Source of the DNA: Hypsibius dujardini
Taxonomy: Eukaryota > Tardigrada > Eutardigrada > Parachela > Hypsibiidae
Assembly (NCBI GenBank): GCA_001579985.1
Contig: LRSR01012530.1
Span: 1 to 64,000, forward strand
Reading direction: 5' to 3'
DNA length: 64,000 nucleotides
A program made the position numbers and the translations under genes. The notes under the pieces were generated by a model. The model was not told the DNA's origin, made no database searches, and was given only the letters and a program-made list of their open reading frames with translations. Positions 48,101-59,100 of the stretch are shown here, piece after piece; position 1 is the stretch's first letter, and each line of letters begins with the position of its first letter.

Positions 48101-51100
48101 CCTTACCACATTGCCCGGCGAAATAGATTATTGCGGTCTTAACGGAGAAAACTGTTTAGCCACAAGAGAACCGGGTTGGTACGAGGAGCAAACCTTAAGT
48201 AGTGTCACCTTATTTTTTGTGAAAAGTCTATCAGACATCCGGATCAACTGAAATCAGATTACAGTCTTCCTTCTATGATTTCAATCAGGAAAAAAATTAT
48301 TCCGTCCGTCCCTTATCGTTTAAAAAACATACGGTGACAGTACTTATGGTTTTTCACTCGCATCATTTTATCCGCAAATAATTGAAAACGATTGTACACA
48401 CATTTTTTTCCGCTGCCAGAACTGATCCGGATTGGGATACCAATCATTTGCATCATGTCCGTCTTGCTGACGGCTCTGAGCACCTTTTTTGTGCGGTAAA
48501 ATATTCTCTTCATTATCCCGACAGAACACGGAAAAAGCGAAATATGATATACTGATATTTTCAGACGAATGACGCTGCAAAACCGCCTCGCTCACCTTGT
48601 ATTGCGGGATATACGGTTGGAAGAACCGGAAACGTACCGCATGGGTTCGCAGCCACGAGTGACAAAGCTGGAGCAACTTGGGACAGCTGGGTTTTATGGT
48701 GAGACACCGGTGTATGTTCAGGAATTCTCCACGAACACGGGCGTACAACAGGTCGCACACAACCTTGCTTTAGTCGACGGACTAGTTACGGTAATTCATT
48801 GTCAATGAGTAACATTGAACACATAATTCATTTGAAACTTTTTGGGAGCAGTTTTTAAAAGGTGGGCGAAAGTGGAGGTGGGTGAGTGGACGAGGGTGAA
48901 ATTGGTCGGAGGTGAATGGGCGTGATTGGGTGTGAGTTGTGGTGGTTGGGCATAGATGGTAGGGGTGGGTGTGAGTTGTGGTGGTTGGGCATAGATGGTA
49001 GGGGTGGGCGTGATTATTGCTGTTTGGCCACTCCACGTACCAAGATGAACAGAGATAAATTATTGTCGATAAATGTTATTTATTTAATGCAATGGCCAAA
49101 TAGCTAAACCTAATTCTTTTACCACCGACCTTCTTCGCTAAATTCTTTATTTTCTTTCACTACCTAACTATACCTTATTCCTAATTCTTTCACAAAAACT
49201 TCGGAATCAAATCGAATTGGGAATAAAAATACCGTTTTAGTTCGTTGAGTGACTAAACAGCAATATTCGCGCGCACCTCCACCATCTTTGTACACCCACC
49301 ATGACCCACACCCAGCCAAGCCTACCCACGTCTACCCACCCTTTGCCCACTTCTGCCCACCTTCTAAAAACTGCCTTTTTATGAATCGCCTGATTTTACG
49401 GACACCAAATCAAGTGCGATGAATAAAAAAGAAGTTAATGTCATCCTAATTTTTTAGTTTTTAATAACGTTTTTGACATTTGTTTTTTTAATATTAGATA
49501 TCACGCGCTCGTCACCCTTTCATCGCTGAATTTTACGGCATCCATTTTAACCGAACATCATCCAGCTTAGTTTTCGAACGGCCCTTAAAAGGGCCTTTAC
49601 ACTCGGTCATTCGGGCCAATGAAATGATCTACGACTTTGACGTCCGCATGCAAATAATGAACGCCATGATCTTGGTAAGTCAACACTTACATTGTGCTAT
49701 TTGGCATTGGTTCGAAAAATGGAAGAAGAGGCAAGCTTTCAACAGGCCCTGCATTTCATCCACACATCCGATTTGAGCTATCACGGCGCCTTCAGCAACG
49801 AGGTCTGCCTTATCAACGACCGCTACGTCCTGCGTGTCACTCACGCTGGGTTTCTCCGGCTTCTTAATCTATTTCGTGACGAAGGCTCCTTCAGATCATG
49901 CTGTAGAACGTCTGCAAATAAGGCTGCCGTTATCGAGCAATATCGCGGGGATGATATCAGGAACTTGGGCGTGGTTCTCGCAGACATGTTCAACATTGAC
50001 CCCTACGGTACAAAATGCGCAAATACAGAGCAAAGCAAAGTGCGAGCAGTTTCTTTTAAAACGACCGACCACTTATTTTCATCATTCAAATTAGGAAATA
50101 TTTTAACTTTGTTGAAATTGAGTTTGAAAGTAATCTTTTCTGAAAATCACATGTTTACCATCAGAAAAACTGGAATTTTCTATTGGTCTCCATGAGCGAC
50201 CCACCAAATTTGGGATCAAGTTTCCATTTCCCGTTGCACACTCTGGCTCACTTTTTGGAGGTCATGTGTTTCGATCTATTAGGACCATAAACGAGCCCCT
50301 GCAAACACAGACTGGGATTCATCTGTACCAGATGTTTGAAAACTGCTTGGATTACGACAGATCTTTGCTTCTTTAGTGGTGAAAGAACTGCGATTTGAAT
50401 CAACGAACACTATCCATCGCAAGATCCATGAAATGGTGGCTCGCTGCTTGGAAAGTGAATCACACGCTCGTCCTACAGCTACGGACCTCAAGCGCTGGCT
50501 CACCACGGTCGGAGTACCCAAAAAAAACTTTGTCGAACTACTGCTCGACCGTTTGGAGAAGCATTCCGCTTCACTGGAAGAAACGGTTCAGTCGCGGACC
50601 GAGGCGTTGTTGGATGAGACGAGGAAGGTCGACGACCTTCTCCGAGAAATACTACCATCGTATGTCACGTCTTTTCATGAACGAACTGTAAACAAAATGG
50701 ATGAAGTAACACCTGCTACAATTATATTTGGATGCCTAGAGCAATCATAACAAAGCTTCGAAATCACGAACCCATCATCGCGGAGATGTTCGACAGCGTG
50801 ACCATCATGTTCAGCGACATCCCCGCGTTTGGGTTAATCGTCGCACAGAGCGAACCTCTCGGGGTGATTGAGTTTCTCAATCACCTCCACACCGCTTTCG
50901 ACCGGGTTGTTGCGCAGTTCGATGCGTACAAGGTGGAGACCATCAATGACTCTTACGTGGTACGCAGTAAGGCACAGTGCTTTTCGTTGCGCCTTTGTCA
51001 AGTTTTTAGTTGAGCTGAAATTAGAACTCTAGAGCATGCAGATTGTCACTCAATCGCGTTAAACATCGTTCAATCTCATTTGTCCAGGTTGCAAGTGGTC

Positions 51101-52455
51101 TTCCCGTGAGGAACGGTGATCGCCACGCGGAGGCGATCTGTCGGCTGGCACAACAACTTTTGCGGGCCGGCGCTACGGTGCACATTCCCGCATGGGGCTT
51201 CGTCACAATCTGTCCACGAATCGGCATCAATTCCGGTTTGGGTTTCATTCTGAATTTGCCTACCTGGCTTGCGTAACTTTCATGCACGAAACTTGCAGTT
51301 TTGCTATTGCAGGATTCATAGCGGCTGGAGTCGCGGGGATTCGTGCACCACGCTACTGCTTGTGGGTATTATTAAGTAGGGCGGGAAACCAACTCGAACG
51401 GTTCTACTGTCGATTGCCCGAGCAATAGCCAACCACTTTCATTAGTTTCCCTAAAATATATACTAACAATTATTATATAATTTACATTGTCACAAAATGC
51501 GGGTTTGAAAAAAATAGGCATGAATTCGTAAAACTGCTGTCCTGTCGTACCTGGCATGCCATAAAAGGTGTAAATGTGGAGTTATTGAATCTTCAGCAAC
51601 CTCAGTGGGCGTTGCTTTCTAACATGGTTGAGTAGTCCTACTAAGGTATTGATCAGCATTCAAGAAAGTCTCGAAAGTTGCCAGGCGCATTAATTGTTGA
51701 AAGACTTTAAAGTCTCACCGTTGAATCGTTTATATCCGAATCTTCCTGGACTGACTGTTGACCGAAGTTGTCCCTATACGCGGGATTTTTTAAGCATGGA
51801 CTATAATAGAGCTTGCGCTTGCTAGTTTGCTTTCTATGATTAAATTAGAAACTATTAGATAAATTATAAAATTGATAGCGCCACAAACCAAAGTACGGCA
51901 GTTTTGATAACCCAAAATATGTTTTTCAATCAAATGTTTTTCAATAAATTTAAAGTGATTGCTATGATTTTTCTTTTGGTAGATTCGGGGATACAATGAA
52001 TACAGCGAGCCGCATGGAATCACATGGAGCGGGTCAGTGGCCGGAATTTTTTGTCCTTTAGAAGTCCATTGCGCCTTATTCTGTACCCATTTAAAGATAG
52101 GCAACACCCATGCTTGGTTTGTGTACTATCGCAAACCTAAACCTATCTGTAGCTAACAAGATCCACGTATCGTCATCGACTTACAAACTGGTGGAAGAAG
52201 CAAGACTGCGCACGAATGACGTGGAACTTGACTACCTAGTGTTTAAGGCTAGAGGCCTCGTCCCCATCAAAGTAAGACATTTCGTTGTGCTACTGTATGT
52301 TAACCGCTATGCTCATAACTCCCGGTACTGCTTTCGCCTGTTTCATCATGCTGATATTAAAACAATTGTTGATCGTCTGTTAATAGGGAAAGGGATTGGT
52401 GAATACCTTCTGGTTATCATCTTCAGCAGCTGACGATCACCAGATGACCGTTTGA
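45112..52455 (+). CDS. Receptor guanylyl cyclase 3 (rGC3), 20 exons, 1034 residues
   Basis: Exons: 45112-45502, 45634-45675, 46130-46462, 46616-46698, 46776-46853, 46971-47108, 47205-47255, 47364-47534, 48036-48174, 48420-48495, 48565-48790, 49498-49674, 49746-50007, 50377-50659, 50740-50959, 51088-51235, 51313-51361, 51983-52032, 52153-52271, 52387-52455. All phases agree. Exon 11 is one codon shorter than in rGC1 and rGC2 (LEQL for LLDQL). Intron 8 starts GAG|GCAAGT, a GC-AG intron, and contains a MITE-like insertion. Intron 11 has a second insertion. Intron 13 is only 369 bases, about 1.3 kb shorter than in rGC1. Domain order and catalytic residues are as in rGC1. The C terminus reads GKGLVNTFWL, matching the usual end of the cyclase domain. 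Confidence 0.9.
47551..47980. mobile_element. MITE-like element in rGC3 intron 8
   Basis: Imperfect inverted repeats of about 48 bp run from TGAGGTGAAACTTTTAATTC to the inverse of CGTTTTACTCG. TA flanks both ends. The paralogous introns of rGC1, rGC2 and rGC4 read CACCGTACTGTACG or close to it without the insert, giving direct empty sites. No transposase is encoded. Confidence 0.88.
48847..49375. mobile_element. Inverted-repeat element in rGC3 intron 11
   Basis: GCAGTTTTTAAAAGGTGGGC on the left matches the inverse of CCCACCTTCTAAAAACTGCC on the right. G-rich repeats (TGGTTGGGCATAGATGGTAG, twice) follow the left arm and C-rich counterparts precede the right arm. The same element sits at the same place in rGC4 and is absent from rGC1 and rGC2. 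Confidence 0.85.
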
Positions 52456-53316
52456 GTTTGCACGCCGAATACTATTGTACCTGGGTAACTGCCACAATTG
52501 AATCGCAACAGGCCACAAGCTTATCTATATCAACTTTCGCTCCCCTTGTAAATTCTCGTACTTCGAGCAAATCGCATTCAATGACATTGAAGAGCCACGC
52601 ACGAAAAAAACGAACTCTGCCGATTCTTATAGAATTGCCTTGACCTGTTTATCAGACGCCGCAAGGAGAGTTATTTTCCCCCAAACATACAGGAAGTCAT
52701 AAGTGTCGTTTATAACAAGTTTTCCTCTTCACAGCAGCTTTCATGACTCTCGAGTACTGATAGACAAAATATCGTCTAATTTTTGCTGTCAAAAAAATTA
52801 TTTTCAAACGAAATGAACTGTTCGCTCAAGACCACAATCCGACTCATTCTATTTTCTCCCAAGATATTTTCACGAATCGCTTGTACACCGGACGATGGAT
52901 GACCCGCAGTACGACTCGTTCGGTATTCCCGGTTTTGACAGCGTGCTACCTGACTCATTCGGTTCCCCGGATATTGACTAACCGGGATATCGCTTAATCG
53001 GTATATCTAAATTTCTGTTCTTCATCAGGGTTCTTCGTGTACTGCACAGGACGTCACTTTTATGTCCACTGCTGCTGAACGATCGCTTGCTAATCCCAAC
53101 GAATCATTATGAACGGAAATGGCACCATGTTGCTCATTAGCACGACGACAATTATCCATCCTGCCCTTACAGTAGCTTATTCTATCGTTTTCGACATAAA
53201 TAGCTCTTGTTTTGACTCCTTTGTTGTGGTGCCTTTTTCTTCCATTTAGTTCATTCTCCAAGAAGTATCTTCTCGATAAGTTGTCTGCAAAGACATTACT
53301 CTTTTACAAGAGAAGT
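52456..53316 (+). promoter_or_regulatory. rGC3 3' flank and Ly6 copy E upstream region
   Basis: Homologous to the block at 35507-36524, including GGGATATCGCTTAATCGGTA and a TATA-like CATAAATAG near 53200. No exon is seen. Confidence 0.45.
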
Positions 53317-53760
53317 ATGGAATTCATCGGTAAATCAGCATCTTTTGTGCTGGTCATATTGTCACTCTCAACATACGGTAATTAAGCGTATTGAAATACT
53401 ATACTGGGTATACGGTTTTAGAAAATTTGGCACTGGTTCCATACTGTACATCGATTTATTTGACAGACACAGCGGTAGCAGTTTGAGAAAACAAATTTTC
53501 TGCTGAAATTTCTTGTTTTTTTATGTCTTGAGCCTACCGAGACTAGGTGATCCTGCGTGGTTGTAACAGTTTATGGCGTTCACCTTGTAGCAATCCCGAA
53601 AAGGACTTTCGGTGTTACCCAGTAGTAACAATGTGTGACGAGGATTCATGCAACGACGGCATTCCACCAAAATCAGCTGCACTACCAACGGGATCCTTTC
53701 TGGCATCTTGTGGCCTACTCATGTTTAGTGATAGCGCTTTTGTCGGTGTTGAGCCTCATG
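53317..53760 (+). pseudogene. Ly6/LU-domain gene, copy E, exon 2 deleted
   Basis: The signal-peptide exon (53317-53377) is intact. Exon 2 is cut to its first ~17 bases (from about 53466) and joins directly to the next intron. Exon 3 has an in-frame TAG after the YRD codons. The GPI-signal region has lost a codon and shifted near its end. Both copies A and E lack most of exon 2, but with different breakpoints. Confidence 0.87.
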
Positions 53761-54228
53761 AAATCAACTTTGGATGAGGTCACGATCTGCCTTTTCTGTT
53801 CTACAAGACATATATGATCCATCAAAACGGCCATATTTAATAATGGTATTAAAAGTTATTGCATCTACTGATTACGGTGCACTGCCTGTATATGCCCATG
53901 CCGTCACGTTTATTTTATAACGTAGTTACTGGTCACAGTTACACAAGTTACACAAGTATCCACTTCTTATTTATTTTAAATTCGTGCTGCGCGCGCTTGC
54001 CCTCGTGCTCGCACATCAGTACAATGTATCATTCAGTATAAAACAGCTGAGCTAACATCAGTATTCATCCGACACAAACGGTTGGGGAATCCGCAAAAAT
54101 GGGTGAGATTGAAGCCATTTAATGTTTCACAAGTCTCTTTAATGTCACACACTTTGTGTTAATGTTACAAACTAAAATATAATTCTTGATTTACGATATC
54201 GGACTGTCTTCCGTGCGAATGCACTTAC
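53761..54228. other. Ly6 E 3' flank, no gene recognised
   Basis: Matches 23150-23400 in part (GACACAAACGGTTGGGGAAT is shared with about 23250). No terminal exon for the minus-strand LU gene could be found here. Confidence 0.4.
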
Positions 54229-54438
54229 CCTGTCCCATCTTAGGCTTCACACCCACATACAAGTAGCAGCTGAGGGCACTGTTCTGGCATACGGACGCAA
54301 AGTACGGTCGATTGTTCCACAGCTGCTGGTACACCGCGCAATCCGTCATACCATCGTCGCACACTTGGCATGTCAGTCCGAAGGATGCCGCAGTCGTAGC
54401 TGGAGCAGGAGAAAAATAAGCATGACGACCCATAACGT
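54229..54438 (-). CDS. LU/Ly6-type domain exon, best-preserved minus-strand copy (partial gene)
   Basis: A 210-base exon with TTTTCAG acceptor and GTAAGT donor, open throughout. After an Ala/Pro/Thr-rich lead (GRHAYFSPAPATTAASFG) it encodes LTCQVCDDGMTDCAVYQQLW and continues to SCYLYVGVKPKMGQ. The six cysteines in this spacing fit the first half of an LU domain, which in this family binds surface partners outside the cell. The CxxDxCN half must lie in a later exon that I cannot find within the next 500 bases. An upstream exon may end at about 54473 (donor GTAAGAG), giving a 34-base intron, but this is weak. It could be part of a real gene or a relic. Confidence 0.5.
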
Positions 54439-55213
54439 CTGAAAACGAGCAATACTTCGGTAAATCTCTTACCGAAAGCAGATTTCGCGATGTAAAATGC
54501 CGCGTTAATCACCTTATGTACAGCCTGATCACCGAGCAGTACGTCATGCTTGAGGGGGTTTTTATTACTACAGCTATAATGACCCGAGCGGTCAAGGCGG
54601 AAAATTGAAATACTACAAGGCCAAAAGTATCTTTCCAGAATTTTTTTTTTCAGAGTTTCCCCGAAACCCAAGGTCTCCAATTGTGAACTGAAGTGACACG
54701 GTGTGTCTGATTAAGACTTTTCCCAGAGAGCTGGGCATCCGGTTGCCATGTCTCCAGATTTATTGCCTTCAATCGTGGGTGTGCTACGACATTTAGTTCT
54801 TCATCAGTCGCTGGTCAGTAACAGTTTTCATTAAATGAACTCATCATGCAGAAATACATATCGAAATAGTGAAGTCATTATTAATTTATTTCCATCAAGA
54901 ATTGCACTTCGAATCGCTCGGCATTAACACAATAATTTAAAAAAATACGGAAGGACCGGAGCTTTGTGTAAGCTTCAAAAAGTAGTGTTGTTCAAACGTA
55001 GACCCTACTAAGTAACTCCGGCCCCTGATTCCGCCAAAATATTTGGTTGTCCTCAAACGGTGTCTAACTGAATTCGGGATGGGATGGGATGAAGGAAAGT
55101 TTTGTTGAAATATATGCACTGAGTTCCACTATACTTGAGCCAGAATTGTTATGCGGACTAGCTTTACTGTTGAAGCAAAAAAAGAGTATACACTAGAACT
55201 AATCAGACGTACA
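54439..55213. other. Unit 4 left flank, no gene recognised
   Basis: Positions about 54990-55210 match 11095-11320 in unit 1 (GTCCTCAAACGG, TTTTGTTGAAATATATGC). A frame of 146 codons on the minus strand (54240-54680) is mostly the antisense shadow of the LU exon. Confidence 0.45.
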
Positions 55214-55239
55214 GAAAAAAGATAGACAGATAGACAGAT

Positions 55240-55302
<63 letters not shown>

Positions 55303-55309
55303 TAGACAT
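55214..55309. repeat. (GACA)n microsatellite at a deletion junction
   Basis: A nearly pure GACA run. On its left the sequence matches the DNA before GPCR exon 2 (11270-11330). On its right it matches the DNA before GPCR exon 3 (about 12440). About 1 kb, including exon 2, is missing exactly here. Confidence 0.9.
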
Positions 55310-55363
55310 GATTGCGGGCAGTACGGTATTATGATTAAGTGTTACTCTTTTCGCGATATTCAG

Positions 55364-55512
55364 GTCATCCTTCTGGCGCTTAATGCGGATTATCGACGAG
55401 GTGTCCAAAAGGGTTGTCAGCAAATTATGCGGCCAAAGCATCCAACAGAGTGAAGCCAAGTTTTTGGAGATGCAGCAGCCATGAAAAAAAGCATCGCACA
55501 ACCGATATTAGA
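55364..55512 (+). pseudogene. GPCR exon 3 remnant in unit 4, frameshifted
   Basis: It starts VILLALNADYRRGVQK like the original exon and then shifts frame at AAGGGTTGTC (AAGATCGTC in the original), reaching a TGA soon after. The acceptor TATTCAG is preserved. Confidence 0.82.
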
Positions 55513-56196
55513 ACCAAACAAAGATTGTTTTGTGTGCGAAAAACATCGGCTGCTGCTGAAAACTTTTATTAGGTTCTTTTTTGCAGTCCAAATCAGCAAT
55601 CACCGATTAATACTAGTAAAAGCGTTTATGTTTTAAGTTGGACATTCACTGATTGTATTAAGAATGCTGACCGTTTGGCATTGCCTGTAAGAACGCTAGC
55701 AGGGCTTGGCATTGATAAATAAATTCAAGTCACCTTTTGCACCAGCCTCCTGCTCTATCTCTCACATGGAATCTATAAGGTCGATGAACTGGCGTTTGTT
55801 TTGTGGTTTCCATAAAAAAATGCCGATGCACACAGGATTACACCAAGAGGTATACCCACCTTTTAGCCGACAGTGGATGTTATGGAACCGTATTACTGCT
55901 CAAACATATGCTTAGCTGATCCGTCATGATTCGAAATGGAGCTCTTTGGAAATGCTATACCAACGTCCGGTGCATGCGTTTAGAGTAAACATTTAACACA
56001 AAAACTGGGAAGAAAGAGCAACTGAAGTGTTATTTCCGGGAGCTCTTTAGAAACCTTTCCTTCTGGGGTATTAAAATTCCAATTTTTCTGGCGTCAGCGG
56101 CTCGAAAGGTTTTTGGAATTTTTTATAGGTTTTTAGGATTCGAAATTTTAATAAAAAAATGTTCGCATTAATATACAAGTGATCCGACCGACCAAT
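55513..56196 (+). promoter_or_regulatory. Presumptive rGC4 promoter region
   Basis: Homologous to the upstream blocks of the other rGCs. No exon is recognised. Confidence 0.45.
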
Positions 56197-59100
56197 ATGC
56201 ATATCTGGTCCTTGCGACACTTCCTTATTGGGTTATTAAGCTCGACAATAAAATTGACGTTTGCGGGGAACATCACCCTGATATCGATTACTGCGACCGA
56301 TGACGGACGGGCCGATTTCTGGTCCCCCAACGTAGTTTTTGACGTCGTTACAAATATGCTGTTTAGTAATATAACTCACATACCGCTGCTGTATCGCCGC
56401 GATGGTAACTACAGCGCATTGAAGGACAAGCCTGAATTCATTTTAGACCGTAGTCCACTAACTTCTCCACCCCCAAGGAAATGTGAAGCGAGAAGTATTG
56501 CCGACTTTTTCTTCAAGTTTTATTATGACCATCAGGAATTATTCATCGGTCATCTGGAGCAGCAGTTCACGATCGTCACAATCACCGGTAAAGGAAATGA
56601 ACATACCTTATATATCAATGACCGAGACCCACAAATAAAATGTGGTGCTGTACTGTAGTAAAGCACAATCGTTGATCATATTCCATCTAACGCCACGAAT
56701 TGGTTATTTTTGCTTTAGACTGCAACGATTTCACGTTTGAAGTTGCCAATTTTATGAGAGGTATGAATTACAGGGCTCCTTCATTTGCACGCGACCACAT
56801 TATTCCAACTGGTCTTTCTCTATTTAAATTTCACCCTCTCGTTCAATTCTTGTTTAATATGAAGACCCCCACGTTCGATCATCAATTCGACACGTTTTGG
56901 TTAATTCTCACATAAAATCAGCCTATAGAAAGAATCGACCTCCCTGTCAAACAAATCCGATTTAACTTGCCCATTGATTGCGTAGTCCATCGCAGCCAGA
57001 TCCGGTATCTGAAACTTGTCATACGACACGATATCTCGTACCAGACATGCGTCACAATAATTTCTCCCTCGTTGACCGTCCGATAGCACTAATACTAAAG
57101 ATTTTTGGTTTATTACGATCTTTCTCGTAGAAAATATTAATGGCGAATAAAAACTATTCTTGTTCTTATGTAGCAACTTCTGGAATTTTTAGTTACGAAA
57201 CAATTTTCAATTAAAAGCTTACTCGTTCCGTAGGTTGACATTGTGAATAGATTTTCTACTTAACAACAATATGATCTCTAATAACTTATATTGGGAAGAG
57301 TAATCTAAATGCCTGAAAAAAAGTATTGAATTTTTTCGGATACGATCTATAACGTGTTATTGCGCAGACTATTCGGTAATATTGGGTTAATTTAAAACTA
57401 AATAAATCGAATTCGAAATTACTTGGAAATTTGTCGATTATGGATTAAACTCAATATTAAAACTCATACAATTTTAAAACCCTGTACTTTGTCATGATAA
57501 ATGTATACTCCTGTAAGAATCAATTTGTGCTCAGACACAAAGGCATTGCTCGCGCTCTCCGTTCCCATCAGCGACCTCTCTGACATCGATCGCTACCCGA
57601 CTGTACTGAATTTCTTCTCCATGCCGGATGCGTACTTTGTTCACACTGTGGCACTGCTGGCTCAGCGCTTTCGTTGGTCCGGCATCAACGTGTTATGCAA
57701 CATCGAGAGTTTCTTCGAGGGGAAACTATGCCGACTCTTTGACGAGTTCCTGCAAACCAGCGTAGCGAGGAATTTGGAAATTCATAAGACTTTGGTCGCA
57801 ATCAGATATGAGGATGAAATGTATGCTAACTTCACAGCTGTGTACCCTCACTTGACAAGCCAACGAGGTGAGTATAAGATGGAAGTCTTAATTTTTAAAA
57901 ATCGCTCGGCTTGACCTAATTTTTATCTATAATCTTCTTTGTAAAAAAAGAATCCCTTTTTTGTGTTGTAAAAAAACTCAAGTGGGGCGGACTCTATAAC
58001 AATCCGGTCATTGGTTCACAGTTATAATGGTGTTGCTTGGACCGCCGCTGCTTCGCACGTTTATGATCGATGCTCACAGCCGGAATATGACCAATGGAGA
58101 TTACGTATGTGAAGGTCAATGGCAAACTTGTTAATTTAATCTTCCCAGCGAATCATTATGAGTGGGATGATTTTCCCAGATTTTCTTGGCATTTGGAATC
58201 GTTGGCATTCCCAGTCGTAACGCATTTGTCTGGAGAAAGAATCAAACCGATGACAAAGTGAGGCAATTTTATTGACCGTTCCTTTATGGGCAACACGCAA
58301 ACAATCGCTCGGGCATTAGAAAAATACCAATTGTACAATTTTTTTTATTCAAAACATTGTTTAGGAAGCCTTCCTGGCTTTCCAGAGTTTGATAATTATT
58401 GCGGACAGTGAGGGAAATCACAGCGGTCCGCAAGAGGTCAATTGGAAGGTGCACATGGAAATGAAGCGTCGATACAATCTCATGCAAAAAATCGAAGACG
58501 AGGTAAAGTAATACCAAATCCGCAGGCTTTCAAAGCCTTTGGGAAAAAATCTTGAAATCAACGGTAACACCATAGTTCTTTTTGATATCATTTAGGACTT
58601 AGAAATGCCATTGAAGCAATACGAAATCTTTGCGATTATAGCTTCGGTTTGTACAGCGTGCATTTGTACATGTATTTGTTATGTATTCGTATATATGTAA
58701 TACAAACTGTTCTTGTTTTGTATTTTTGGTGATAATAACAAGCAGTTTTCACAGACGTTAGAACGGACTCGCCACTATCTCGACCGCATGACGATCGCAG
58801 ACTTTGTGAAGGAGTGCTGCAACCAGTCGTATAACCTGACTAGCCGACAGGTCTACGTGGATCAGTTGGGTGTCCTTCGATCACTGACGGTTGCTAAGCG
58901 GCTGAGTCCTTCCGGGTTGTTTGAGGCAAGTATACACCGTTCTTTACGAATATTATACCAGCAAACGATTAAATAAATACCTTCGATCGGCCCTTACAGT
59001 CAGTGATCACTTGCAACCTTGTGACTGGGAACGTTGACCTTTTGGAGACCTTCAATTGGTTTGGTCTAGCCAGCTTGCCCGGCGAGATAGATCATTGCGG

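Larger units (their letters stand above)
44500..53830. repeat. Duplicated segment, unit 3 (left part lost)
   Basis: Unit 3 begins with the GPCR exon 3 copy and contains rGC3 and Ly6 copy E. The LU exon (-) and GPCR exon 2 expected on its left are absent, and the palindrome takes their place. Confidence 0.75.
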
